A stretch of 48,769 nucleotides of DNA from Lishizhenia tianjinensis (GCA_945863425.1 CAMBBW010000003.1:1-48769); one strand, 5' to 3'. Positions 20,960 to 30,777 are shown, counted from the first letter of the stretch. Notes: generated by a model not told the origin, from the sequence alone. Made by a program: numbers and translations.

Positions 20960-21805
20960 ATGAAAAAAATAAATAAATTAATACGCGGGATTCTATTGTT
21001 AATAAAGAAACCGTACTTGATTAATCAACTGTTAAATTCTGATGAAGTACTGAAATCTATTTTTTCAAAAGAATTTCCAGAAGCAAATGAAACAGCCCAA
21101 ATTTCTTTACAATCAATTCATCATTCAACAAATAAATACCAAATAAATACGTATTCGTTCTTGAGCGGATCCTCATTAATAACTGATTTTATCGTGCTAA
21201 AATTAGCGTGTTTGAGGCTTGAAGCAAAAGATTATCTTGAAATTGGAACATGGAGGGGAGAATCGGTAGCCAATGTTGCTGATATTGTTGAAAATTGTTA
21301 CACCCTAAACTTATCCGATGAAGCATTGAAGAAATTAAATCTTGAAAAAGAATACATTGATTTACATCGTTTTTTTTCTAAATCAAAACCCAATGTTTGC
21401 CATTTATTTGGTGATTCAAGAACGTTTAATTTTGACAGTTTAAATAAAAAATTCGATGTGATTTTCATTGATGGTGATCATCATACAGAGGCAGTAGAAG
21501 CAGATACTAATCGCTTGTTCCCCTGCCTTAAAACCGATAAATCGATTCTTGTTTGGCATGACGCAAAAAGTGATACTGAAAAAATCAGGTATGAAGTTCT
21601 ACTAGGCATATATCGTGGAATGCCAAAAGAAACACATCCTTTTATTTATTTGGTTGAAAATTCACTTTGCGCGATTTATATTCCTGAAAAAATGGAATCA
21701 AAACCGCTAAAAATATACGGTGTGCCTTCGTCCAATTTTGAGCTAACTATCTCCATGAAACCTATTGAAAATGAATTACCTGAAGGAAAAACGGCGCTGC
21801 ATTAA
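20960..21805 (+). CDS. class I SAM-dependent methyltransferase (family 24 type)
   Basis: A 281-aa protein. The SAM-binding motif DYLEIGTWRGES lies near residue 92, an acidic motif IFIDGDHHTEAV near 167, and VWHDAKS near 194, the layout of Methyltransf_24 proteins often found in glycan clusters. It may modify a sugar of the glycan handled by the preceding two genes. Its last 30 nt overlap the convergent GtrA gene. Confidence 0.8.
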   Translation: MKKINKLIRGILLLIKKPYLINQLLNSDEVLKSIFSKEFPEANETAQISLQSIHHSTNKYQINTYSFLSGSSLITDFIVLKLACLRLEAKDYLEIGTWRGESVANVADIVENCYTLNLSDEALKKLNLEKEYIDLHRFFSKSKPNVCHLFGDSRTFNFDSLNKKFDVIFIDGDHHTEAVEADTNRLFPCLKTDKSILVWHDAKSDTEKIRYEVLLGIYRGMPKETHPFIYLVENSLCAIYIPEKMESKPLKIYGVPSSNFELTISMKPIENELPEGKTALH

Positions 21806-22252
21806 GTAACTAAAAACTACCACAATACACGAGGAAAGAACATTGGATATAGAAGGGTAAATATCAAATCCTTCTATCAATAATTTTAGGATTACCCAGT
21901 TTAGTACAGAAGCCAAAACGCCGCTTAGAGCATACCTAAAAAACTGAATCCTCCCTTTTAATTCACTTTCAGTAAAAACGATATATCTCATAAGTAAGAA
22001 ACCTATAAAGAAGGTGATAACTGAACAGCAAAAAGAAGTTAAGGTATAGGCAGAAATCGTGTAAGCTATTTGCTCAAAATAAAAATGTTCCTTTTGAAAA
22101 ACAAATTGATAAATCACAAAAAATAGAATCCAACTTAATAGTAAATTGGAGCCACCACAAGCAGCATAGTAGTAGGTCTTTTTTGTGATAAATCGATTAA
22201 ATAGCGGATAAAAAAAATCCAATACAACACGAATCAAATTTGGAATGGACAT
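21776..22252 (-). CDS. GtrA-like family membrane protein
   Basis: A 158-aa protein with four hydrophobic helices and the C-terminal basic pattern YLMQRRFSFR. The second half (FFRYALSGVLASVLNWVILKLL) and the RYIVF segment match GtrA/DPMS-type proteins, which are linked to polyprenyl-phosphate sugar translocation. It is the last gene after the enoyl-CoA hydratase gene (12-nt gap) and overlaps the convergent methyltransferase gene by 30 nt. Confidence 0.82.
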   Translation of the reverse strand: MSIPNLIRVVLDFFYPLFNRFITKKTYYYAACGGSNLLLSWILFFVIYQFVFQKEHFYFEQIAYTISAYTLTSFCCSVITFFIGFLLMRYIVFTESELKGRIQFFRYALSGVLASVLNWVILKLLIEGFDIYPSISNVLSSCIVVVFSYLMQRRFSFR

Positions 22253-22264
22253 AATAAAGTTGTC

Positions 22265-23035
22265 CTATTTGGCTTTGAATGAATTAATTGCCTGAACGGT
22301 AAAGTCACTTAGAACTAACTTTCCACTCATTGCGGCGCGATCTGCTAACAATTGATCCCAGTTCTCTGTTCCTTCCCAAAAAACTGATTTTAACATTGCC
22401 ATTGCTTCTGGGTTTGATTTCGCTAATTGCTTTGCCAATCGATCAACTTCAGCATCCATTTCATCAATTGAATCGAACACTTCAGTAAACAAGCCTTTTT
22501 TCTTTGCCCAACTGGCAGATCTCCATTCGGTTGCATTTATAGCCAATTCGCTCATTGCAGCCAAACCTATTTTTCTTTCTACGGCCGGACCGACCACAAA
22601 TGGACCAATTCCAACTGCTAATTCTGACAGTTTTACATCGGCATATTTGGTTGCTATACAGTAATCAACAGCAGAAGCCACTCCTACTCCACCCCCAACA
22701 GCTTTTCCTTGAACGCGACAAATAATAAATTTCGGACATTTGCGACAAGCATTTATCACCTGGGCAAAACCAGAAAAAAATGTTTTACCTGTTTCAAAAT
22801 CATGGATTGAAATCAATTCATCAAAGCTTGCTCCGGCGCAAAATGCCTTTTCTCCCATGGATTTTAAAACAATTACTTTAACAGAATCATCATTGCCCAA
22901 TTGACCGATGGTTTGTGCAAGTTGTTTTAAGATTTTACCTGGTAAAGAGTTACTTAATGGATGGCCAAATTCAATTGTACCTATTCCATTTTCTACAACA
23001 TAGGTAACTGAACCTTGATTAATTGCTTCCAACAT
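22265..23035 (-). CDS. enoyl-CoA hydratase/isomerase family protein
   Basis: A 256-aa crotonase-fold enzyme. The first oxyanion-hole segment is KAFCAGASFDEL (about 64-75) and the second is VQGKAVGGGVGVASAVDYCIAT (about 107-128). The usual catalytic glutamates of classical hydratases are not obvious in the ELAVGIGPFVVGPAVERKIG segment, so the reaction (hydratase, isomerase or methylglutaconyl-CoA hydratase-like) is uncertain. It sits 11 nt after the coiled-coil membrane gene. Confidence 0.88.
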   Translation of the reverse strand: MLEAINQGSVTYVVENGIGTIEFGHPLSNSLPGKILKQLAQTIGQLGNDDSVKVIVLKSMGEKAFCAGASFDELISIHDFETGKTFFSGFAQVINACRKCPKFIICRVQGKAVGGGVGVASAVDYCIATKYADVKLSELAVGIGPFVVGPAVERKIGLAAMSELAINATEWRSASWAKKKGLFTEVFDSIDEMDAEVDRLAKQLAKSNPEAMAMLKSVFWEGTENWDQLLADRAAMSGKLVLSDFTVQAINSFKAK

Positions 23036-23046
23036 TGATGTATTTC

Positions 23047-24030
23047 TTATTTTAAGGTAAAACTATCTGAACCAATTAACGTCCCCTCACAAAAAAGACG
23101 AACTTTGTAGGTGCCTTTTGTTGCTTTTTCTCCACGTAAATCATAATAAACACCAACGTCAATACTTTGATTTTCATAATCAAACTCTCGCTTTTCAGAA
23201 TATGGAATAGAACCTTGGTCGGTATCGATTACGTTTGAACTTCTAGACTGCATTGTTTTACCCTCAGGAGTAATTACTTGCATGTAAACAACTTTTTTGC
23301 CGGCGGATGATAGCGGATTCGAACCAATTGTAAACATCGATTTTATTTGAATTGTTTCTTTTGCTTTTGTTGTTTCCTTTGTGCTATTATTTCTCTTTAG
23401 ATCCATTCCACTAGTTGTGAAACTATAGGCTTGTAATTTAGCTCCTTTTTTAACTTTGGCAGTGCTTTCTTCCGCTTCTTTTTTGTACTCATCTCGTTCC
23501 GTTACTGTTGTTGTTAATTTCTCAGAAGTTTCGTCTAAATCTGTTTGAATTTGCTTATTTAATTGGTTCAGCTGATCAATTTCCTTGATATAGCTCTTCA
23601 TGATATCTCGTAAGGTTTCATTTTCTTTTTCCATTTTCAACAATTTGGAATACGTTAAATTACCTTGACTTTTAAGTGAATTTATTTGACCAAGCAGCCC
23701 TTGAATTTTTCCTTTCTCAATATTCAAACTATCGGCTTTTGATTTGTCCATTTTAATCAGTTCATCGTAATTTTTCAACATTTGCGTTAAATTGGACTTC
23801 AAATCATTGGAACGCCCTTCAATATCTACAACAGAACCTATCGATTTATTCACATCGGACAAATCTGATTTCAATTTTAAATTTTCATTTAGTACTGTAT
23901 TCAATTCTTGAATTTTATTCGTGTATTGTTTTGACAAATAGGCTACTCCTCCCAATAAACCAACAATAACGATTATTAGAAAAATATTGATTTTTTTCGA
24001 TTTATCTATTTTATTTATTTCTTCAGACAT
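23047..24030 (-). CDS. membrane-anchored coiled-coil protein, function unknown
   Basis: A 327-aa protein. One membrane helix (about 13-31) is followed by a long coiled coil (about 37-190) rich in K, E, L, S and N heptads, then a C-terminal beta-rich domain of about 120 residues with SMFTIGSNPLSSAGKKVVYMQV and GTYKVRLFCEGTLIGSDSFTL. The organisation suggests a periplasmic stalk with a small beta-sandwich head. I do not recognise the family. It is the first gene of a three-gene unit with the hydratase and GtrA genes. Confidence 0.6.
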   Translation of the reverse strand: MSEEINKIDKSKKINIFLIIVIVGLLGGVAYLSKQYTNKIQELNTVLNENLKLKSDLSDVNKSIGSVVDIEGRSNDLKSNLTQMLKNYDELIKMDKSKADSLNIEKGKIQGLLGQINSLKSQGNLTYSKLLKMEKENETLRDIMKSYIKEIDQLNQLNKQIQTDLDETSEKLTTTVTERDEYKKEAEESTAKVKKGAKLQAYSFTTSGMDLKRNNSTKETTKAKETIQIKSMFTIGSNPLSSAGKKVVYMQVITPEGKTMQSRSSNVIDTDQGSIPYSEKREFDYENQSIDVGVYYDLRGEKATKGTYKVRLFCEGTLIGSDSFTLK

Positions 24031-24132
24031 GGTTGTTTTTTTACAAATTTAATAATCCCTTTCAGTTTCTTTTATTATTCAATAAAATTAGCATTTAAAA
24101 GATGGAAGATGTATTGAATTTTAATAATTCTT

Positions 24133-24792
24133 TTACAATTTTGAAGTGGTTGAACTGGTATTTCCAAAAGAATAAGAACAACCTAATCCAGCACCTATTC
24201 CCCATCCTGTGAACGCAACTTTTCGCGTCTCAACAAATCCTTGTAACATCCAATTGGAAAAATGCCAATAACTAGCTTTCACGCCAAATGAACAGGAATA
24301 TTTCCATTCAGAATAATTCGCTTTTTTGTTCCAAACATAATCAAAACCCAACACATTTGCATATGGAGCAATATCCCCATTGTATCTAAAAGGAATGTGA
24401 TAAGAAACACCATCAGGCAAAATGGTTACAAGAATTCCCATTACTAATCCAAGATATCCTAATCCAAAGACAGAACCGGAGCTATTTCCGTCGTTAGAAG
24501 AGTTAGAAATACCAGACAACAAACCGATTAAAATTAACGGTGGACCTCCCAATGAGCCAATTGATCCATGTATTTGTTTGTAATTATCACTTCTCTTTTG
24601 AAATTCTAAATTGTAAATTAGACCGAATTTATTTTTCATTAAATATTCGCCAGTAATACCATAATTCATATAGAATGCAGTGTCTATAATCCCTGCGCTA
24701 GTTTTAAAGCCTACATATCCCCTTTTACTAATTAATTGACTGTGAACAATCAATGTAAAAAACAATAAAATTGATGTAATTGTTATTTTCAT
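24133..24792 (-). CDS. secreted or outer-membrane protein, function unknown
   Basis: A 219-aa protein with a signal peptide (MKITITSILLFFTLIVHSQ). The body is glycine- and aromatic-rich with amphipathic strands such as WKYSCSFGVKASYWHFSNWML and the terminal FGVGAGLGCSYSFG-like segment, consistent with a small outer-membrane beta-barrel. ATG 24792 is preferred; the open frame extends to 24849 but adds a non-signal leader overlapping the preceding gene. It follows the S1/P1-like gene by 10 nt. Confidence 0.6.
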   Translation of the reverse strand: MKITITSILLFFTLIVHSQLISKRGYVGFKTSAGIIDTAFYMNYGITGEYLMKNKFGLIYNLEFQKRSDNYKQIHGSIGSLGGPPLILIGLLSGISNSSNDGNSSGSVFGLGYLGLVMGILVTILPDGVSYHIPFRYNGDIAPYANVLGFDYVWNKKANYSEWKYSCSFGVKASYWHFSNWMLQGFVETRKVAFTGWGIGAGLGCSYSFGNTSSTTSKL

Positions 24793-24802
24793 AGTTAATG
24801 CC

Positions 24803-25828
24803 CTAATCGCAGATTCTACCTTTATTTTTATCATGATTAAAATGATCATCCAACAATTCTATTTCTTTTAATAATTCAGCAGATGGTGGTTTATTTTGTA
24901 GACTACTCAAATCAGGTTGACCCGCGTCCACCCAGGCAGTGTACCAAATAGATCCAACTGCAAGAATAGCGTCTCGCATTCTCCGTTCAACCATTCCATT
25001 CAATCTATTATGGTATGCATCTGAAAAAGCTGTGGAATATGTCAGTACCGTTGTGTTCCCTCGTTGCTCATAACTGTATTTTTGATCTGAAGGAAATTCT
25101 GCAGTCAGTTCTTTTTCGAAATCGAAAACAGAATCTAATGCCAAGTGAGATGACTTTACAGCATTCCAAGCAAAATCCAATACCCCTTTGATGTATAGAC
25201 TTTTCCCAACAAAATAATCGTAATTTTCAGCGTTTATTTCAACCAATCTACTTTCCCAAAAACCATGAATTCCACGTTGATTTGTTTTGTGACCATTATA
25301 GTTTTCGGTTGTATGCAAGGGGACGTGTGCATCCCCAATGTAATGACCAATTTCAGCTGAATATTTTAGGATTAAATCAACATTTTTTGTTTCAAACGCT
25401 TTTTGCAACCGATATTTCATTGTTTGAATATGCCAAGGAACAATTCCATATGCCTGTAGAGTATCTTCGGTGAATTTTTTTACAGCATCTTCCCACCTTT
25501 TGGGCATCACTTCGAACGGATTATCCTTCCCTTTAATGTAATAATGATCTAAATCTATATAATGTCTTTGAGCCTCTCCCTCTACGGCGTACCTTCGTTT
25601 ATCAGGATCTACAGAATGTTCTGTTAAAAATTCAATATGTTCTTTATAAAAACCAAGCATTTCTGGGGGTAGAGTGAAAACAGCAATCCGATTTATTCGT
25701 TTGTGCCCGTAAAAACCCCATTGTAATTCATTCGGGTTGTTTTTTGGAGTGTTTAAAGACCCCCAAAGTTGCACTAGCAGGGGGATAATAAAGATGATGG
25801 AACCCAAAAAATACTTCTTATTTTTCAT
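24803..25828 (-). CDS. S1/P1 nuclease / zinc phospholipase C-fold protein
   Basis: A 341-aa protein with an N-terminal hydrophobic signal-anchor (6-24). The zinc-site pattern of the family is visible: WGFYGHKRINRIA after the leader, RHYIDLDHYY, and IGHYIGDAHVPLHTTENYNG, supplying the His and Asp ligands of a trinuclear zinc centre. Bacteroidota homologues are labelled either zinc-dependent phospholipase C or S1/P1 nuclease; the sequence does not settle the substrate. It is probably periplasmic. Confidence 0.82.
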   Translation of the reverse strand: MKNKKYFLGSIIFIIPLLVQLWGSLNTPKNNPNELQWGFYGHKRINRIAVFTLPPEMLGFYKEHIEFLTEHSVDPDKRRYAVEGEAQRHYIDLDHYYIKGKDNPFEVMPKRWEDAVKKFTEDTLQAYGIVPWHIQTMKYRLQKAFETKNVDLILKYSAEIGHYIGDAHVPLHTTENYNGHKTNQRGIHGFWESRLVEINAENYDYFVGKSLYIKGVLDFAWNAVKSSHLALDSVFDFEKELTAEFPSDQKYSYEQRGNTTVLTYSTAFSDAYHNRLNGMVERRMRDAILAVGSIWYTAWVDAGQPDLSSLQNKPPSAELLKEIELLDDHFNHDKNKGRICD

Positions 25829-26143
25829 TATCTCAAAACGTATTGAACAACATAAACCAAATGCTTATTAAAGTTAATAATAATAAATGTATAACGAGAA
25901 ACTTAACTTAATAATAATCTATAAGATGAGATTTCTAAGCAAGGCAAAGAGAAACTTATAACCGAATTTACTGAGTTATCTGGTGTATAAAAATAATGAT
26001 GGTCAGAATGAAAAATATATTGCAAACTACTACTTAATGCAAAACATTAGTAACTAAATCTAGAGACACCTCAACCAATTTCAAGGGTTCAATAATATTA
26101 AAGAGTACCGAGTGAAAAACTTGAAAAAAGATTGAATATGGAG
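25829..26143. other. intergenic region without a recognisable gene (315 nt)
   Basis: AT-rich spacer between the S1/P1-like gene (minus, starting at 25828) and the DUF2795 stop. I see no open frame of substance, no tRNA, no strong hairpin with a T tract and no repeat. It should contain the promoter of the S1/P1-like gene; a partial TACGTTTTG lies at 25842-25834 on the minus strand. Confidence 0.5.
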
Positions 26144-26365
26144 TTAATATTCATCTTCATTGAAGAGAAAATCTTCGCGTGACGGATAGTCCGGCCAAAT
26201 TTCTTCGATACATTCATACATATCGCCTTCATCTTCCAAATCTTGAAGATTCTCAACAACTTCTAAAGGAGCTCCAGTTCGAATTGCAAAATCAATTAAC
26301 TCTTCTTTTGTTGCTGGCCATGGTGCATCTTCTAAATATGATGCTAGTTCTAAAGTCCAATACAT
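26144..26365 (-). CDS. DUF2795 domain-containing small protein
   Basis: A 73-aa acidic protein beginning MYWTLELASYLEDAPWPATKEEL and containing AIRTGAPLEVVENLQ and IEEIWPDYPSREDFLFNEDEY, nearly the standard Bacteroidota DUF2795 sequence. Function unknown; it is cytoplasmic. The frame is open to 26491, but a good promoter (TTG-N18-TATTTTTG, 26396-26424) lies inside that extension, so the short form from ATG 26365 is the real gene. It appears monocistronic. Confidence 0.93.
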   Translation of the reverse strand: MYWTLELASYLEDAPWPATKEELIDFAIRTGAPLEVVENLQDLEDEGDMYECIEEIWPDYPSREDFLFNEDEY

Positions 26366-26395
26366 AATGTGAAATTTATAGCCGTTTTTTGGGTG

Positions 26396-26424
26396 CAAAA
26401 ATAGTTTTTTTTCTGAACTTTCAA
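26396..26424 (-). promoter_or_regulatory. promoter of the DUF2795 gene
   Basis: On the minus strand, TTG (26424-26422), 18-nt spacer, TATTTTTG (26403-26396). This matches the Bacteroidota -33/-7 arrangement and predicts a leader of about 25 nt before ATG 26365. Confidence 0.65.
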
Positions 26425-26593
26425 TAAAAAAATCACAGTAGTTTTTAACAATTCTCCATTTTAACCTAAAATCAACAAAAAAATGAATCATAAATCCATA
26501 AAAGCGGTTTAATTCATAAAAAACTGTTATCTATTCACATTTTTCTTGGCAACTTTACGGTGCGTTAATTGTTAATCTATTAAACTGATTTCG

Positions 26594-27646
26594 ATGGAGC
26601 AAAAACCCTTCCTAATTGCTGGTCCCTGTAGTGCAGAAACAGAGAAACAAGTGTTGGATACTGCAAAAAGCCTGAAAGAGCTCCAACCCGACTATTTCCG
26701 AGCAGGAATTTGGAAACCAAGAACCCGACCTGGAGAGTTTGAAGGAGCCGGAAATGCAGGATTATTGTGGCTACAGAAAGTACAATCAGAGGTTGGATTG
26801 AAAGTAGCGACAGAGGTTGCAAAACCAGAACATGTTGAGGCCGCATTAAAAGCCGGTATTGACATGTTATGGATTGGTGCACGAACAACAACAAATCCAT
26901 TTTCTGTTCAAGAATTAGCTGAATCACTTACGGGTGTTGATGTTCCAATAATGGTTAAAAATCCTGTTAATCCAGATTTAAAATTGTGGATTGGAGCAAT
27001 AGAACGCATGCAAAAATGCAATGTACGTTCAATTTCCGCCATTCATAGGGGGTTTTCTGTATATGAAAAAATTCGTTTTCGTAATAATCCGAATTGGCAA
27101 ATTCCAATTGATCTCAAACACGAAATGCCTGAATTGCAATTAATTTGTGACCCGTCACATATTGGTGGAAGGACAGCAATTTTATTCGAAATCGCTCAAA
27201 AAGCAATGGATTTAAAATTTGAGGGACTCATGTTGGAGACCCACATTTCCCCTTCTGAGGCATGGACGGATGCGAAACAACAAATAACTGCCGTGCAATT
27301 AGTTGATCTGCTACAAAAATTAAAAATTCGGAATCATAAGGAAATCGAAGAAGCTGAGATAATTTCCTTTCGATCAAGTTTAAGTGTAATAGACGATTCG
27401 ATTATTCAATTATTGCATGAGCGAATGAAAGTTTCCGCCACCATTGGGAATTATAAAAAAACACATAATTTGGCCGTATTACAATCTAATCAATGGGAAG
27501 AAAGCCTTCGAAAAAATGTACAAAAAGCTATGATTTCGGAACTATCAGAGGAATTTTCCACCACGCTATTTAAGTTGATTCATCAAGAATCCATACATAT
27601 TCAATCAACTATTTTAAATAGTTTAGATCAACATGAGAACGATTAA
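26594..27646 (+). CDS. bifunctional DAHP synthase / chorismate mutase (AroQ type)
   Basis: A 350-aa fusion. The type I-beta DAHP synthase domain (about 1-260) starts at IAGPCSAET and includes WKPRTRPGEFEG and LICDPSHIGG. The chorismate mutase AroQ domain (about 262-345) contains FRSSLSVIDDSIIQLLHERM. It joins erythrose 4-phosphate with PEP at the entry of the shikimate pathway and converts chorismate to prephenate at the branch to Phe and Tyr. It overlaps the start of aroA by 14 nt. The short N-terminus has no ferredoxin-like regulatory domain, unlike the second DAHP synthase at 32694-33692; the mutase domain probably supplies feedback control. Confidence 0.94.
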   Translation: MEQKPFLIAGPCSAETEKQVLDTAKSLKELQPDYFRAGIWKPRTRPGEFEGAGNAGLLWLQKVQSEVGLKVATEVAKPEHVEAALKAGIDMLWIGARTTTNPFSVQELAESLTGVDVPIMVKNPVNPDLKLWIGAIERMQKCNVRSISAIHRGFSVYEKIRFRNNPNWQIPIDLKHEMPELQLICDPSHIGGRTAILFEIAQKAMDLKFEGLMLETHISPSEAWTDAKQQITAVQLVDLLQKLKIRNHKEIEEAEIISFRSSLSVIDDSIIQLLHERMKVSATIGNYKKTHNLAVLQSNQWEESLRKNVQKAMISELSEEFSTTLFKLIHQESIHIQSTILNSLDQHEND

Positions 27647-28862
27647 ACCCTTCAAGTATACCGGACAGATTCGAGTCAATTCATCCAAAAGTCATGTTCA
27701 ACGACTTCTTGCACTTTCGCTTTTATCAAATAACAGAACTATTTTAAAGGGGTATCAATCATGCGAAGACAACGAAGCTTGTTTATCCGTTATTCAACAA
27801 TTAGGAGCAGAAGTGACTGGAAATGAAAGATTAACAATTCAACCACCCATTAGAAAAAAGAAAGAATCAGTTAACTTATCGGTTAATGAATCCGGATTAT
27901 GCCTTCGGATGTTTGCATTTATATCGACATTATTTGGAGAGAAAATAACACTCTCTGGTTCAGGCACTTTATTGAATAGACCGCTTATTTTTCTTGAAAA
28001 CGACTTAAAAAATAGTGGCCTAAACATTAAAAACTCCAATTTTCCGTTGGAATTTTCGGGAGAAATAAACGGAGGTAGTATTCATTTGGATGGATCCGAA
28101 AGCTCTCAAATGCTCACAGGGCTTTTAATAGCAAGTCCTTTACTACCAACAGACACCACTATTTTTGTTTCCAATTTAACCAGCAAACCCTATATAGACT
28201 TAACCATTCAGTTAATGCAAGAATTTGGCGTTTCTATTGTGAATGACGGTTACAAAACATTTATGATAAAAGGAAATCAGCACTATATTGGTCGTGAAAT
28301 AGATATTGAAGGAGACTGGAGCGGTGCAGCAAATCACGTAATCGGAGCGGCGATTTCTGGTGAAATTAAATTAAGTGGATTAAAAATAGATTCAAATCAA
28401 GCAGATAAGATTTGTTTGGATATTGTGAAATTATTTGGGGCATCAGTCACATGGAAAAAAGGAGATTTAATTATCGAAAAAGCACGTTCTACCAATCCTT
28501 TTAATGTAGATTTAACGGATAATCCTGATTTATTTCCCATTTTAGCAATTTTAGCTTGTGCAGCAACAGGCACATCTGTTTTCACAGGAACAGATAGGCT
28601 TTTACACAAAGAATCGAATCGATTGAAAACCGTGGAAGAAATGCTTTCCGTTTTCGGTGTTTCTTATTCAACAAGAGAAGATACGATTGAAATTCATGGA
28701 AAAGGCCAGATCGATGGAGGCCTTATCAACACGTATAATGATCATCGAATTGCAATGGCAGCAACGGTAGCAGCATGCATTTCAACGAACGACATACTAC
28801 TTACTAGTCCTCATTGCATTGATAAATCCTACCCTAAATTTTTTAGTGATTTGGAGCAATAA
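27633..28862 (+). CDS. aroA: 3-phosphoshikimate 1-carboxyvinyltransferase (EPSP synthase)
   Basis: A 409-aa enzyme that transfers enolpyruvyl from PEP to shikimate 3-phosphate. Motifs: KSHVQRLLALSLLS at the N-terminus, NESGLCLRMF (SGTTxR equivalent), LTDNPDLFPILAILAC (catalytic DxFP region) and NDHRIAMAATVAA near the C-terminus. It is a little shorter than the usual 425-440 aa. It overlaps the upstream DAHP synthase/mutase gene by 14 nt and the convergent MFS gene by 20 nt. Confidence 0.94.
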   Translation: MRTIKPFKYTGQIRVNSSKSHVQRLLALSLLSNNRTILKGYQSCEDNEACLSVIQQLGAEVTGNERLTIQPPIRKKKESVNLSVNESGLCLRMFAFISTLFGEKITLSGSGTLLNRPLIFLENDLKNSGLNIKNSNFPLEFSGEINGGSIHLDGSESSQMLTGLLIASPLLPTDTTIFVSNLTSKPYIDLTIQLMQEFGVSIVNDGYKTFMIKGNQHYIGREIDIEGDWSGAANHVIGAAISGEIKLSGLKIDSNQADKICLDIVKLFGASVTWKKGDLIIEKARSTNPFNVDLTDNPDLFPILAILACAATGTSVFTGTDRLLHKESNRLKTVEEMLSVFGVSYSTREDTIEIHGKGQIDGGLINTYNDHRIAMAATVAACISTNDILLTSPHCIDKSYPKFFSDLEQ

Positions 28863-30174
28863 TTCGTTCTTCTTTTGGAACAAAGAATAAAAAAATCAAT
28901 CCAAAGACAAAAAACATTGCAACGGAAATAATGGAAAATCGAATATCATCGAATAAAAATTCCATCAAAGCAAAGAAAGCAGTACCGATTACCATTCCTA
29001 TTTTTTCAGCGACATCATAAAATGAAAAATAACTTGCATGATCTGTTGTTTCCGGTAAATACTTGGAATAAGTTGAACGCGCAATTGCCTGAACACCACC
29101 CATTACCAAACCAACAAAAGCAGCAAGCGTATAAAATTCATTCGGCGTTCGAATAAAAAAAGCAAAAACACAGATGATAATCCAAATGGAAACACTTCCA
29201 ATTAATGCATTGATATTTCCTGTTTTTCGAGCGATTATTGATGTTATTTTAGCTCCTAAGGCTCCAACCAGTTGAATAAGCAAAATTGCTATAATTAATC
29301 CTGACTTATTACTGTTTTCTGGCCACTCAATTTCTTTACTAGCAAATACAGTTGCCATAAGCATAACAGTTTGTACACCGGTATTAAAAAAGAAGAATGA
29401 AACCAAAAATCGTTTCAAACGAACTGTTTGCCTAAACTCTAAAAACACCTTTTTTAACTCTCTAAATCCTTTCCATATGTAGTCTTTTTCAGGTTTTTTG
29501 CCATACACATTATTAGGTAAAACGCGGTAAGTTATTTGAGCAAAACCAATCCACCAAACCGCAACCAACAAAAAACTAACTTTGGTGTAACTGTTGTCTA
29601 TACCCATTATCAGTGCAAGACAAATTACAAGTAACAATGTAGCTCCAATGTATCCGGCAATAAAACCACTAGCCGAAACACGATCATGATCTCTTGGTTC
29701 AGCAATCTCGGGTAAAAAGGCATTATAAAAAACCAAGCTATTCCAAAATCCTATCGTTCCGAAGAAAATGGACAACATCCCCAGTTCAATTTGATTTGGG
29801 TCAAAAAAATAGAGTGAAGCGCACGAAAGCGAGCCTAAATAACAGAAGAACTTCATGAATTTCTTTTTTGAACCTGTATAATCTGCAATACCAGACAATA
29901 ATGGCGAAAGAAAACTGACACACAAGAAACCCAAGGACAACACTAAAGAATAGATTACACTAGGGGAAACCTGATAGCCAAAAAAATCTACAGTAACCTT
30001 ACCGGGATCCACCTTATCTGCCGACACGCCAATGCTCTTAGCATAAACCGCTCGCGTACTGGCCTCATAAAAAATCGGAAAAATAGCAGAAGACACGACT
30101 AAATTATACACTGAATTCGCCCAATCATAGGTTACCCACCCGCGGATGATTTTTTTATCCCCTTTTACTATCAT
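28843..30174 (-). CDS. MFS transporter, UMF1/Atg22-like
   Basis: A 443-aa protein with about 12 membrane helices. It starts with RGWVTYDWANSVYNLVVSSAIFP, the hallmark N-terminus of the UMF1 (Atg22-like) subgroup, and contains GFWNSLVFYNAFLPEIA and GGVQAIARSTYSKYLPE. Substrate unknown. It is the last gene of the eight-gene panB operon, 37 nt after the pentapeptide gene, and overlaps aroA by 20 nt. Confidence 0.9.
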   Translation of the reverse strand: MIVKGDKKIIRGWVTYDWANSVYNLVVSSAIFPIFYEASTRAVYAKSIGVSADKVDPGKVTVDFFGYQVSPSVIYSLVLSLGFLCVSFLSPLLSGIADYTGSKKKFMKFFCYLGSLSCASLYFFDPNQIELGMLSIFFGTIGFWNSLVFYNAFLPEIAEPRDHDRVSASGFIAGYIGATLLLVICLALIMGIDNSYTKVSFLLVAVWWIGFAQITYRVLPNNVYGKKPEKDYIWKGFRELKKVFLEFRQTVRLKRFLVSFFFFNTGVQTVMLMATVFASKEIEWPENSNKSGLIIAILLIQLVGALGAKITSIIARKTGNINALIGSVSIWIIICVFAFFIRTPNEFYTLAAFVGLVMGGVQAIARSTYSKYLPETTDHASYFSFYDVAEKIGMVIGTAFFALMEFLFDDIRFSIISVAMFFVFGLIFLFFVPKEERIIAPNH

Positions 30175-30211
30175 GGAATAAATGTAAAAAATAAAAGTGG
30201 ATTTGTAAGCC

Positions 30212-30772
30212 TTATTTAATTACCAAGTCAAATTGACTCAATAAACCGGGCAAACCTACCAATGAAAATTTAGCTTTTTTCACCCTATTTGTTGAAGGGT
30301 CAATTTGAAAATAGCTGGCTGTTGAAAAATTAGCCTTTTCTAGATTTGTTTTTTCAAATAGTGCTAGCTGTAGGTTAGATCCATCAAAATCACATAAAGT
30401 TAAATCGGCTTGAGTGAAATCTACTTCCTGTAAATCGCACAACTGAAAAAGCGTATTTTTCAAGGCTAATTTATAAAAAGAAGCATGATTTAAATTGCAA
30501 TTAGTGAAAGAAAGTTCTAGGGAAAAAGGATTTGAATTTTCAAAAAGAACTCCCATTATTTTGCATCCATCAAATTTCACTGATTGAAAGGATGTATTTG
30601 TAACTTGAATCAAACTTAAGTTACAGTCCTTAAATGTACAATCAATAAATTTATAATTCGCCCACTTTTCTCCGCTAAAATCGCATTCTACAAAGGAGCA
30701 ATCTTCATACTGACCCAGAATGATTTCACTTTTTTCACATCGAAAAAACGATTTATCTAAAATCTGAACCAT
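30212..30772 (-). CDS. pentapeptide-repeat protein
   Basis: A 186-aa protein made of about 20 degenerate pentapeptide repeats (A(D/N)LXX style), for example CDFSGEKWANYKFIDCTFKDCNL and ADLTLCDFDGSNLQLALFEKTNLEKANF. It should form a right-handed beta-helix. Cysteines recur within the repeats. The role cannot be inferred; some relatives bind gyrase (Qnr/MfpA), but this one lacks an obvious dimerisation tail. It starts 5 nt after the dehydrogenase-like gene. Confidence 0.88.
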   Translation of the reverse strand: MVQILDKSFFRCEKSEIILGQYEDCSFVECDFSGEKWANYKFIDCTFKDCNLSLIQVTNTSFQSVKFDGCKIMGVLFENSNPFSLELSFTNCNLNHASFYKLALKNTLFQLCDLQEVDFTQADLTLCDFDGSNLQLALFEKTNLEKANFSTASYFQIDPSTNRVKKAKFSLVGLPGLLSQFDLVIK

Positions 30773-30777
30773 CTGCC

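Noticed and set aside
26366-26491. 42-residue N-terminal extension of the DUF2795 protein
   Set aside because: The standard family start is at MYWTLEL, and a good promoter lies within the extension.
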